Assembly (NCBI GenBank): GCA_040507225.1
Contig: JBEVVG010000001.1
Coordinates: forward strand, 1,116,001 to 1,180,000
Length of the DNA stretch: 64,000 bases
Direction of reading: 5' to 3'
From: Thiodiazotropha sp040507225
Lineage (GTDB): Bacteria > Pseudomonadota > Gammaproteobacteria > Chromatiales > Chromatiaceae
A program made the translations under genes and the position numbers. This document shows, piece by piece, positions 53,380-61,529 of the stretch. The first letter of the stretch is position 1; each line of letters starts with the position of its first letter. The notes below the pieces were generated by a model. It did not search any database and had not been told where the DNA came from. It saw only the letters and a list, made by a program, of their open reading frames with translations.

Positions 53380-55755
53380 CTAATCTCTCAGTTTCGCACC
53401 TGCGTCGCGAGTCAGCCGCTGCAGCACGGCAGCAACCACCTCCTCCACTTCCTGATCTGTAAGGGTGTGTGATTTTTCCTGTAAAATCAATCCTAATGCG
53501 AGACTTTTTCGACCCGAATCTATGTTTTTTCCAGTATAGACATCAAACAGCAGAATGTCTGTAAGAATTTTACCCGCTTCCTCACGAATCAGGTTCCTGA
53601 TCGTGTCGTAACTGACCCCCTCGTCCACCACCAGGGCGAGATCGCGGCGAATCGAGGGGAATTTCGACAGGCTATCGAAATGCGGCAGCGTTCCTTCGCC
53701 CAATCCGTCCAGATCGAGCTCGAACAGAAAAGTGCTTCCATTCAGGTCCAACTGCTTCTCCAGCTCAGGATGCAGCATGCCTATCACACCCACCGACACC
53801 TCCTGTCGGAAAATCTCGGCGCATTGGCCAGGATGCAGTGCCGGATGCTGTGCCGGCGAAAAGCTCAGGTCCTGGGTCGCACCCAGCAGGCTCAGGACCG
53901 CCTCGACATCCGCTTTCACATCATAGAAGTCAGCCCGCACCACGGCTTCACCCCACTGCTCGGAAAACCGGTTTCCCGACACCAGTCCGCCCAGCCGGGC
54001 CTGTTGTTCGATCGCCTCGCGCTGCTGGAAGCAGAGTCCGGACTCAAAGATCCGCACCCGTGGCTGCTGGCGCGCCTGGTTATAGGCGGCGGTCTGCAAC
54101 AGACCGGGCCACAGCGAGGTACGCATCACCGACATGTCCGCGGAGATCGGATTGGCGAGGCGAATGCCCTGAGCCTGAGGATCGATCAGTGCCTCGATTT
54201 CCGGGCTGATGAAACTGTAGGTCACCACTTCCTGATAATCGCGCCCCACCAGCAGCTCCTTGGCGCGGTCAAGACCAAAGGCCGTCTCAGCCCGGTCCTC
54301 CATGATCATTGGCGAGACACCCCGGTGTGCCGGTATCCGGGTATAGCCATAAATGCGACCGATCTCCTCGATGAGATCCACTTCAATACTGATGTCGAAC
54401 CGACAGCTCGGTGCCTGCACCCGCCAACCCTGTTCAACCGCCTCGACCTGCATGCCGAGACGCACCAGGATGTCGCTGACTTCATCCGCTTCGATAACAA
54501 CACCCAGCAACCTGTTCACACGCTCTGCGCGCAGCAGAATCACCGGGCGGGGTTCGATGCGCTCCGCATGCACCTTCTCCACCACAGGTCCGAGCTCACC
54601 ACCGGCGATCGACGCAAGTAATTCCGAGGCACGCTCCAGTGCGTCGACCTGGAGTTGCGGGTCGACTCCACGTTCGAAACGGTGCGAGGAGTCGGTGTGC
54701 AGCCCGTAACCCCGGGCCTTGCCGCTGATCGCGGTGGGCGCGAAAAAGGCGCTTTCCAGCAGCACATGCCGAGTCGCGTCGTTCACCGCGGTTTCCTCGC
54801 CACCCATGATCCCGGCCAGGGCGATGGGACGCTCCTCATCCGCGATCACCAGGGTGCCCTCCAGCAGCTCGATCTCCCGGCCGCCGATCAGCGTCAGGCG
54901 TTCACCGGCACGGGCCAGGCGCACCCGGATACGCTGCTCGATCCGCTGCAGGTCAAAGCCGTGCATCGGCTGCCCGAGTTCCAGCAGAATGTAATTGGTG
55001 ACATCAACCACCGCGCCCAGACTGCGGATCCCGCTGCGGCGCAGACGTTCCTGCATCCAAAGCGGGGTCTCGGCGGCGGTATTCACGTTTCGCACCACAC
55101 GGCAGGCATAACGCGGACAGGCCTCGTCGGCCTCCAGCATTACCTCCATGCGATCCTCGAGCACCGCGGGCTGCGGGCGGATCTCCACCGGAGTCACCGG
55201 ACAACGATTGATCACACCCACTTCCCGGGCAATCCCGGCCAGACTCAGGCAGTCTCCGCGGTCAGGGGTCAGATCCACCTCGATGGCCTGATCCTGCAGG
55301 GAAAGATAACCGCGAAAATCCTCACCGACGGGTGCATCGGCGGGCAGTGGCATGATCCCGTCGGAGCTTTCCGCCAGACCCAGTTCGCTGGCGGAACAGA
55401 TCATTCCCAGGGACTGGACCCCGCGCAGTTTGGCCTTCTTGATCTTGAAGTCCCCGGGGAGCAGGGCACCCACCGTAGCCACCGGAACACGCATTCCGGC
55501 AGCGACATTGCGTGCTCCGCAGACGATCTGCAAGGGCTGTTCCCCACCCACGCTGACTTGGCAGACACTCAACTTGTCAGCGTCCGGATGTTGTTCGCGG
55601 GACAGGACTTCGCCGACCACCACACCGCTGAATGTGGCGGCGACCGGTTCCACGGAATCGACTTCCAGACCGGCCATGCTCAACTGATCCGCCAGGGCCT
55701 GTGTGTCGACCGACGGATTCACCCATTCCCTTAACCAGGCTTCACTGAATCTCAT
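53380..55755 (-). CDS. pheT: Phenylalanine--tRNA ligase beta subunit
   Basis: The 791-residue beta subunit has the N-terminal tRNA-binding (EMAP-like) domain (LSVCQVSVGGEQPLQIVCGA), the editing B3/B4 domain (YACRVVRNV; DVTNYILLELGQPMH), B5 and the C-terminal anticodon FDX-ACB domain (FPSIRRDLALVVDEGV). It follows pheS by 21 bp. Length and motifs are normal. Confidence 0.98.
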   Translation of the reverse strand: MRFSEAWLREWVNPSVDTQALADQLSMAGLEVDSVEPVAATFSGVVVGEVLSREQHPDADKLSVCQVSVGGEQPLQIVCGARNVAAGMRVPVATVGALLPGDFKIKKAKLRGVQSLGMICSASELGLAESSDGIMPLPADAPVGEDFRGYLSLQDQAIEVDLTPDRGDCLSLAGIAREVGVINRCPVTPVEIRPQPAVLEDRMEVMLEADEACPRYACRVVRNVNTAAETPLWMQERLRRSGIRSLGAVVDVTNYILLELGQPMHGFDLQRIEQRIRVRLARAGERLTLIGGREIELLEGTLVIADEERPIALAGIMGGEETAVNDATRHVLLESAFFAPTAISGKARGYGLHTDSSHRFERGVDPQLQVDALERASELLASIAGGELGPVVEKVHAERIEPRPVILLRAERVNRLLGVVIEADEVSDILVRLGMQVEAVEQGWRVQAPSCRFDISIEVDLIEEIGRIYGYTRIPAHRGVSPMIMEDRAETAFGLDRAKELLVGRDYQEVVTYSFISPEIEALIDPQAQGIRLANPISADMSVMRTSLWPGLLQTAAYNQARQQPRVRIFESGLCFQQREAIEQQARLGGLVSGNRFSEQWGEAVVRADFYDVKADVEAVLSLLGATQDLSFSPAQHPALHPGQCAEIFRQEVSVGVIGMLHPELEKQLDLNGSTFLFELDLDGLGEGTLPHFDSLSKFPSIRRDLALVVDEGVSYDTIRNLIREEAGKILTDILLFDVYTGKNIDSGRKSLALGLILQEKSHTLTDQEVEEVVAAVLQRLTRDAGAKLRD

Positions 55756-55776
55756 GATGCTCTACCCTAATAAACT

Positions 55777-56805
55777 TCAGGCGAACTGCTTCAAAAAGCG
55801 CAGATCGTTCTCGAAAAACAAACGCAGGTCGTTGACCCCGTAGCGCAGCATGGTGAGGCGTTCGACCCCCATGCCGAAGGCGTACCCGGTGTAGCGCTCA
55901 CTGTCGATGCCCACATGCCGAAACACCTCGGGATGGATCATTCCGCAGCCCAGCACCTCGATCCAGCCGGTCTGGCCACACACCCGGCAACCCTCCCCGC
56001 CGCACATCACGCACTCGATATCCACCTCGGCGGATGGTTCGGTGAAGGGGAAGTAGGAGGGACGGAAACGCAACTTCAGTTCGCGTTCGAAAAACCGGCT
56101 GAGGAAGTCATACAGAACACCTTTCAGATCGGCGAAGGAAACCTCTTCATCGACCAGAAAGCCCTCCACCTGGTGAAACATCGGGGTATGGGTCAGATCC
56201 GAATCGCAACGATAGACCCGTCCCGGAGCGATGATCCGCAACGGCGGCTCGCTGTTCTCCATGGCACGGATCTGTACCGGTGAGGTATGGGTCCGCAACA
56301 GCATGTGTGCATCGAAGTAGAAGGTATCGTGCATCGCCCGCGCAGGGTGTGTCTCCGGGATGTTGAGGGCTTCGAAATTGTGGTAGTCATCCTCGATCTC
56401 GGGACCTTTCACCGACTCGAACCCGGCATGCGCGAACAACCGTTCGATGCGGCTCAGGGTTCGGCTCACCGGGTGCAGACCGCCACGCTGCAGGCCGCGC
56501 CCCGGCAGGGTGACATCGATCCGCTCCTCGGCCAGACGCTTAGCCAGCGCCGCCTGGGCGAGTGCATCACGACGAACCTCGATGGACTGCTGCAGGCGCT
56601 GTTTCGCCTGATTGATGGCCTGTCCCGCCTGGGGTCGCTGCTCCGCCGGCAGGGCACCGAGTTTCTTCAGCTGTGAGGTCAGTTGGCCGCTTTTGCCCAG
56701 GTAATCGACGCGGACTTCATCGAGACTGGCGAGATCATCCGCCTGTCCGATGGCCCGTTCCGCAGCTTCGACCAGGGCCGTTATGTCCAATGTGGATTCG
56801 TCCAT
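55777..56805 (-). CDS. pheS: Phenylalanine--tRNA ligase alpha subunit
   Basis: The 342-residue catalytic subunit has an N-terminal coiled coil, motif 2 region (LLRTHTSPVQIRAM; GRVYRCDSDLTHTPMFHQVEG) and motif 3 (GYAFGMGVERLTMLRYGVND). A zinc-like Cys cluster (CVMCGGEGCRVCGQTG) is present in the insertion, as in a subset of proteobacterial PheS. Transcription from rplT must pass a terminator hairpin at 56896. Confidence 0.98.
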   Translation of the reverse strand: MDESTLDITALVEAAERAIGQADDLASLDEVRVDYLGKSGQLTSQLKKLGALPAEQRPQAGQAINQAKQRLQQSIEVRRDALAQAALAKRLAEERIDVTLPGRGLQRGGLHPVSRTLSRIERLFAHAGFESVKGPEIEDDYHNFEALNIPETHPARAMHDTFYFDAHMLLRTHTSPVQIRAMENSEPPLRIIAPGRVYRCDSDLTHTPMFHQVEGFLVDEEVSFADLKGVLYDFLSRFFERELKLRFRPSYFPFTEPSAEVDIECVMCGGEGCRVCGQTGWIEVLGCGMIHPEVFRHVGIDSERYTGYAFGMGVERLTMLRYGVNDLRLFFENDLRFLKQFA

Positions 56806-56867
56806 CTGCTGTTACACCTCAAGATCACTTTCATCCATACCCGCTCGGGCATGGTGCAATGGATGTC

Positions 56868-56889
56868 AATACCTGAATCACCGGGTTCA
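56868..56889 (-). other. Leader hairpin before pheS
   Basis: ACCTGAA and TTCAGGT pair around an 8-nt loop just downstream of the terminator in the transcript. It may take part in alternative folding with the terminator, but I see no overlap that proves it. Confidence 0.35.
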
Positions 56890-56895
56890 GGTAAT

Positions 56896-56928
56896 AAAAA
56901 AGGGGAAAGCCGAAGGCCTTCCCCTTTT
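56896..56928 (-). terminator. Terminator/attenuator between rplT and pheS
   Basis: On the minus strand GGGGAAGGCC, a TTC loop and GGCTTTCCCC form a 10-bp stem (one G-U) followed by six T. In Escherichia coli pheST is controlled by attenuation with a Phe-rich leader peptide; I find no such peptide ahead of this hairpin. Confidence 0.8.
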
Positions 56929-56971
56929 GTACTCACTGTGTCGCCGCCCAGCGCGTGGACGACAGCAGCCG

Positions 56972-57331
56972 TTAGCTGGAAAGAGCGGCCTTGGCCTGTT
57001 CTGCCAGCACGCTAAATGCGGCTTTGTCGTTGACCGCCAGGTCAGCCAGCATTTTACGATCCACCTCGATGTTGGCCATGTGCAGACCATTGATCATGCG
57101 GCTGTAGGAGAGACCGTTGTCCCGTGCACCCGCATTGATACGGGCAATCCACAGGGCGCGGAACTGACGTTTTTTCTGGCGACGGTCACGATAGGCATAT
57201 TGGCCGGCCTTGATGACCGCCTGCTTGGCGACACGATAAACTTTGCTGCGGGCTCCGTAGTAACCCTTGGCTTCTTCAAGCACCTTTTTATGACGGGCGC
57301 GTGCTTGTACACCACGTTTGACTCGAGACAT
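56972..57331 (-). CDS. rplT: 50S ribosomal protein L20
   Basis: The 119-residue protein shows the basic N-terminal arm (VKRGVQARARHKKVLEEAKG) and the globular domain (LWIARINAGARDNGLSYSR; INGLHMANIEVDRKML). In related bacteria L20 also represses its own operon. It follows rpmI by 24 bp. Confidence 0.98.
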   Translation of the reverse strand: MSRVKRGVQARARHKKVLEEAKGYYGARSKVYRVAKQAVIKAGQYAYRDRRQKKRQFRALWIARINAGARDNGLSYSRMINGLHMANIEVDRKMLADLAVNDKAAFSVLAEQAKAALSS

Positions 57332-57355
57332 GTTGGTATCCGGTTCCGGTTGAGG

Positions 57356-57553
57356 TTAAGCGTAAGGCATCATCCGACGGGCCATGGCCACATCGGTCTT
57401 CGCGATGGTGTTGGGCGAACGCAGTTGACGCTTCCGCTTGGTGCTCTTCTTGGTCAGGATATGACGTCGATGCGAGCTGTTGCATTTAAAGGAACCGGAC
57501 GAGGTGCGTTTGAAACGCTTGGCCGCGCCCCGATTGGTTTTGATTTTAGGCAT
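57356..57553 (-). CDS. rpmI: 50S ribosomal protein L35
   Basis: A 65-residue basic protein: MPKIKTNRGAAKRFKRTSSG and the HILTKKSTKRKRQLR segment are diagnostic. It is the middle gene of infC-rpmI-rplT. Confidence 0.98.
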   Translation of the reverse strand: MPKIKTNRGAAKRFKRTSSGSFKCNSSHRRHILTKKSTKRKRQLRSPNTIAKTDVAMARRMMPYA

Positions 57554-57597
57554 AGTCGTAAAACTCCGCTATTTGAGCGCCGTTTTGGCGCAAAAAG

Positions 57598-58116
57598 TTA
57601 CTTTTTCTTGGGGCCCAGCACCATCACCATCTGGCGGCCTTCCATCATGGGTTTCTGTTCGACCTGTCCGTAATCGGCCAGATCCTTTTCCACCCGTTCC
57701 AGAAGTTCCAATCCCAGTTCCCGGTGCGCGTGTTCACGCCCGCGGAACCGCATGGTGACCTTGGTCTTGTCCCCGTCTTCAAGGAAACGTATCAGGTTGC
57801 GCAGTTTTACCTGATAATCCCCTTCGCCCGTCCCTGGCCGGAATTTGATCTCTTTAACATGAACCTGCTTTTGCTTCTTCTTTGCGGCCTGTTTCGTTTT
57901 CTTCAATTCAAACAGAAACTTGCCGTAATCCATTACGCGACAAACCGGGGGCTCCCCGTTTGGTACGATCTCCACAAGATCCAAACCTGCTTCCTGAGCG
58001 GCCTGTAAGGCCTCTTCAATCGAAACAACCCCAATTTGTTCACCATCGACTCCGATGAGCCTGATTTTGACAGCTGTGATGTCATCGTTTAGACGGTGCT
58101 TTTTAACAGCAGCGAT
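57598..58116 (-). CDS. infC: Translation initiation factor IF-3 with AUC start codon
   Basis: IF-3 keeps 30S subunits free and discriminates against wrong start codons and tRNAs. The protein has the N-domain (LNDDITAVKIRLIGVDGEQIGVVS), the linker with YGKFLFELKKTKQAAKKK and the C-domain (IKFRPGTGEGDYQVKLRNLIRFL). No ATG exists in frame in the first part. GGAGG at 58125-58129 lies 8 nt before an ATC at 58116, giving 172 residues starting IAAVKKHRLND; the upstream TTG at 58140 would overlap the ribosome site itself. A non-AUG start allows the known autogenous control by IF-3. Confidence 0.95.
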   Translation of the reverse strand: MAAVKKHRLNDDITAVKIRLIGVDGEQIGVVSIEEALQAAQEAGLDLVEIVPNGEPPVCRVMDYGKFLFELKKTKQAAKKKQKQVHVKEIKFRPGTGEGDYQVKLRNLIRFLEDGDKTKVTMRFRGREHAHRELGLELLERVEKDLADYGQVEQKPMMEGRQMVMVLGPKKK

Positions 58117-58153
58117 AGCCGGTTCCTCCAAAAAGTTCAAACCCCAAAAGTAG

Positions 58154-58181
58154 AAAAAGCACCGGACATACCAGTGCTTTT
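58154..58181 (-). terminator. Terminator hairpin between thrS and infC
   Basis: On the minus strand AAAAGCACTGG, a 5-nt loop and CCGGTGCTTTTT form an 11-bp stem (one G-U) with a T-run, a few bases after the thrS stop and 38 nt before infC. It should partly separate thrS from the ribosomal genes. Confidence 0.7.
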
Positions 58182-58185
58182 ACAC

Positions 58186-60102
58186 TCAATTCACACGCTT
58201 CTGGACATCCGTCCGCAGCCGCTCGATGAAGTCTGCCAGTGGCATGGAGCCCAGATCCTCACCAGTGCGGGTACGTACTGCAACGCTACCCTCTTCCATC
58301 TCCCGGTCGCCCAGGATCAGCAGATACGGAACTCGCATCAACGTGTGCTCGCGGATTTTAAAACCAATCTTCTCATTTCTCAAGTCCGATTCAACCCGGA
58401 AACCGTTGTCCCGCAAGGATTTGAGACATTTATCCAAATATTCGGCCTGGCGATCGGTGATATTCATCAAAACTGCCTGTACCGGGGCCAGCCATAGCGG
58501 CAGCGCCCCGGCATAATGCTCGATCAGGATACCGATGAATCGTTCCAATGATCCGAGGATCGCCCGATGCAGCATCACCGGCACCTGTTTGCTGTTGTCC
58601 TCCGCGATGTAGGAGGCGCCCAGACGGTCCGGCATGGAAAAATCCAGCTGAATGGTACCGAGTTGCCAGACACGACCGAGACAGTCCTTCAGGGAGAACT
58701 CGATCTTCGGACCATAGAATGCCCCTTCTCCGGGCTGCAGCTCCCAATCCAGTCCCTGCTGGTTGAGCGCGTCTTCCAGAGCCTTTTCCGCCTTGTCCCA
58801 GACCTCATCGGAACCCACCCGCTTTTCCGGTCGGGTGGAGAGCTTGATCAGCACCTCGTCGAAGCCGAAATCCTTGTAGACCTCGAACAGCAGCTGATTG
58901 AATGCCAGGACCTCCGAAAGAATCTGGTCTTCGGTGCAGAAGATATGCGCATCGTCCTGGACGAAATTGCGCACCCGCATCAACCCGTGCAGGGTGCCGG
59001 AGGGTTCGTTGCGATGACAGGAACCGAATTCCGCCAGTCTCAGAGGCAGATCCCGATAGCTCTTCAGGCCGTGGTTGTAAATCTGGATATGCGCCGGGCA
59101 GTTCATCGGCTTGATCGCGTACACCCGGTCATCCGTCTCGGTGACGAAGATGTCATCCCGGAATTTCTCCCAGTGCCCGGACTTCTCCCACAGGCTGCGG
59201 TCGATGACCTGGGGGGTGTGAACCTCCTGATAGCCATGCTCCTTGAGCTTGTCGCGTATGTACTGCTGGATGGTGATGTAGATCCGCCAGCCCTTGTCGT
59301 GCCAGAAGGCCATGCCCGGGGCCTCTTCCTGGGTATGAAACAGATCCATGGCTTTGCCGATCTTACGGTGGTCGCGCTTCTCCGCCTCTTCGATGCGGTG
59401 CAGATAGGCTTTCAACTCCTTCTTATCCCGCCAGGCCGTGCCATAGATGCGTTGCAGCATCTCGTTGTTGGAATCGCCCCGCCAGTAGGCCCCCGCCACC
59501 TTCATCAGCTTGAAACCCTTGCCGAGCATGCCGGTGCTGGGCAGATGCGGCCCCCGGCAGACATCGAACCATTCGCCCTGGCGATACACCGAGACCTCTT
59601 CACCCTCGGGGATGAATTCACGGATGATCTCCACCTTGTATTGCTCACCGATCTCGCCGAAGGTCTTCATCGCCTCGTCCCGGTCCCACACCTCGCGTTG
59701 AATCGGCAGATTGCGCTTAACGATCTCGTGCATGCGCTGTTCGATCTTGGTCAGATCATCGGGGGTGAAGGGTTCGCTGCGGGCGAAGTCGTAATAGAAG
59801 CCGTCCTCGATGGCTGGCCCGATGGTCACCTGAGTGCCGGGATACAGCTCCTGGACCGCCTGTGCCATGACATGCGCCGCATCGTGGCGCATCAGCGGCA
59901 GGGCATCCTCGTCCCGGCTGGTGACGATCGCGAGATCGCTGTCCTGTTCGATGAGATGGGAGGTGTCGACGAGTTTACCGTTGACCATTCCGGCCATGGC
60001 TGCCTTGGCCAGACCGGGACCGATGGCGCTGGCGACATCCATCACCGTGACCGCCTGGTCGAATGCTCGTTGGGAACCGTCGGGAAGCGAAATAACAGGC
60101 AT
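58186..60102 (-). CDS. thrS: Threonine--tRNA ligase
   Basis: The 638-residue enzyme has the TGS domain (MPVISLPDGSQRAFDQAVTV), the editing SAD domain (HDAAHVMAQAV), the class II core with zinc ligands (MNCPAHIQIY motif region, FGSCHRNEPSG) and the anticodon domain (PVQAVLMNITDRQAEY). Its leader of about 190 nt contains two hairpins, including a terminator. Confidence 0.98.
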   Translation of the reverse strand: MPVISLPDGSQRAFDQAVTVMDVASAIGPGLAKAAMAGMVNGKLVDTSHLIEQDSDLAIVTSRDEDALPLMRHDAAHVMAQAVQELYPGTQVTIGPAIEDGFYYDFARSEPFTPDDLTKIEQRMHEIVKRNLPIQREVWDRDEAMKTFGEIGEQYKVEIIREFIPEGEEVSVYRQGEWFDVCRGPHLPSTGMLGKGFKLMKVAGAYWRGDSNNEMLQRIYGTAWRDKKELKAYLHRIEEAEKRDHRKIGKAMDLFHTQEEAPGMAFWHDKGWRIYITIQQYIRDKLKEHGYQEVHTPQVIDRSLWEKSGHWEKFRDDIFVTETDDRVYAIKPMNCPAHIQIYNHGLKSYRDLPLRLAEFGSCHRNEPSGTLHGLMRVRNFVQDDAHIFCTEDQILSEVLAFNQLLFEVYKDFGFDEVLIKLSTRPEKRVGSDEVWDKAEKALEDALNQQGLDWELQPGEGAFYGPKIEFSLKDCLGRVWQLGTIQLDFSMPDRLGASYIAEDNSKQVPVMLHRAILGSLERFIGILIEHYAGALPLWLAPVQAVLMNITDRQAEYLDKCLKSLRDNGFRVESDLRNEKIGFKIREHTLMRVPYLLILGDREMEEGSVAVRTRTGEDLGSMPLADFIERLRTDVQKRVN

Positions 60103-60122
60103 AACTACATTTCCTCATCAGT

Positions 60123-60143
60123 GGTGGCCCATACGAGAGGCCA
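60123..60143 (-). other. Hairpin close to the thrS ribosome site
   Basis: GTGGCC and GGCCAC arms with an 8- to 9-nt loop lie about 20 nt before the thrS start. A position just before the ribosome site fits an operator for the synthetase or an antiterminator partner, but neither is shown. Confidence 0.4.
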
Positions 60144-60151
60144 CTTGAAAA

Positions 60152-60177
60152 CAAAAAAGCCGGCAAACGGGCCGGCT
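60152..60177 (-). terminator. Terminator/attenuator in the thrS leader
   Basis: Minus-strand AGCCGGC and GCCGGCT form a 7-bp GC-rich stem around a CCGTTT loop followed by T6G. It lies between the predicted thrS promoter and its start codon, so it can act as an attenuator; it would also stop readthrough from the upstream two-component genes. Confidence 0.7.
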
Positions 60178-60298
60178 CGGCAAGATGATTGTGGCTGAAC
60201 AACGCTCAACCGCGCAGCCGCCGGATTCGAGATGGCCTGCTGCATTCTCATAACCGCACATTTTCAACAGGTTATCAGGCGGTTTTCAAGGAACGAGG

Positions 60299-60327
60299 AG
60301 TCTAATACGCGCTACCCGGCAAGTCAA
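60299..60327 (-). promoter_or_regulatory. Promoter of thrS
   Basis: Minus-strand TTGACT, 17 nt, TAGACT. The predicted start near 60292 gives a leader of about 190 nt that includes the attenuator-like terminator. Confidence 0.55.
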
Positions 60328-60434
60328 AACCTGGCGCCCGGTGTACAAGCACACGGGTTGACGCTCTGTCGCCAGGAAACGCCTCTGCAACAGCACGCGC
60401 GCGGAAAGCCTGATCCGCGAAGGTTCTGCAGCGG

Positions 60435-61529
60435 TCAGTTATCCGCGAATTCCACAGCAATCCGGTAAAAATCATCGGTCAGGGTATTGAATGCGTCAAT
60501 CATGCGCGGATCGAAATGGCTGCCCGACGCATCCTGAATGGCCTTGACCGCGAAATCATGGCTGTACGGATCCTTATACACCCGCCGGTTGATCAGAGCG
60601 TCGTAGACATCGGCAATCGCCATCAGGCGACCGGAGATCGGTATCTCATCCCCTTTGAGACCCTGCGGATAGCCACTGCCATCCCAGTGTTCGTGGTGGC
60701 TGTAGGCGATCTCCCGGGCCATCACCAGGAAGTCGGTGCTGCCGAGCACCTGTTCGGCGCGCAGCAGGGCGTCATGTCCATGCCGGGCATGCTGTTTCAT
60801 GATCTCCCACTCCTCAGGATCGAGTTTACCCGGTTTGAGGAGGATCCGGTCCGGCACCCCGACCTTGCCGATGTCATGCAATGCCGAGGTTTTGTAGAGC
60901 AGCTCGATGTTGTGATCGTCGAGGTAGTCGGCATAGAGTCCGCGCTCCCTGAGTCGCTGCGCCAGGCAGAGAATGTAGTTCTGGGTGCGCAGGATGTGCT
61001 TGCCGGTTTCGGTGTCCCGGGTCTCGGCCAGGGAGGCCATGCAGTAGATCGCGACATCCTTGGTGCGACTGAGCTCCTCGGTGCGTTCACGCACCTTGCT
61101 CTCCAGCTGGGAGTTGCGATCGGAGAGTTGAGCCCTAGCCTGACTGAGCGCGATGTGGGTGTTCACCCGAGCCTGGACGATCGGTGGACTCATGGGCTTG
61201 GAGATGTAGTCCACTGCACCCAGTTCGAATCCCCTGAGCTCATCCGCGACTTCGCTCTTGATGGTGAGGAAGATGACCGGAATCTCCCGGGTTCTGGAAT
61301 CAGACTTGAGTTGTTCGCAGACCTGGTAGCCATCCATCTCCGGCATCAGAATGTCCAGTAGAATCAGGTCGGGTCGGGGATCCGCGGCAGCCCGGCGCAA
61401 GGCCTGCTCGCCATCCTTGGCCACCACGATCTTATACTGATCCTGAAGCAGTTCCATGAGCACGTCGAGATAGAATTTCTCGTCGTCAACGATCAGTATC
61501 TTAGGTCTTTCTGGGGTCATTCCTATCAT
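60435..61529 (-). CDS. Response regulator with HD-GYP c-di-GMP phosphodiesterase domain
   Basis: The 364-residue protein has a receiver domain (ILIVDDEKFYLDVL; phospho-Asp in LILLDILMPEMDG; K in YISKPMSP), a coiled-coil linker and an HD-GYP domain with the metal-binding HDIGK and the HHEHWDGSGYPQGL signature, all intact, so hydrolysis of c-di-GMP is expected. Its ATG overlaps the stop of the hybrid kinase by 4 bp, making that kinase its likely phosphodonor. Confidence 0.93.
   Translation of the reverse strand: MIGMTPERPKILIVDDEKFYLDVLMELLQDQYKIVVAKDGEQALRRAAADPRPDLILLDILMPEMDGYQVCEQLKSDSRTREIPVIFLTIKSEVADELRGFELGAVDYISKPMSPPIVQARVNTHIALSQARAQLSDRNSQLESKVRERTEELSRTKDVAIYCMASLAETRDTETGKHILRTQNYILCLAQRLRERGLYADYLDDHNIELLYKTSALHDIGKVGVPDRILLKPGKLDPEEWEIMKQHARHGHDALLRAEQVLGSTDFLVMAREIAYSHHEHWDGSGYPQGLKGDEIPISGRLMAIADVYDALINRRVYKDPYSHDFAVKAIQDASGSHFDPRMIDAFNTLTDDFYRIAVEFADN

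Larger units (their letters stand above)
60103..60434. other. Leader and intergenic region of thrS
   Basis: No gene or tRNA is supported here. It contains a promoter (60299-60327), a terminator (60152-60177) and a second hairpin (60123-60143), all on the minus strand, and begins after the HD-GYP stop. Confidence 0.6.

Noticed and set aside
60200..60240. tRNA-like GGATTCGA element in the thrS leader
   Set aside because: No acceptor, D or anticodon stems can be formed around it.
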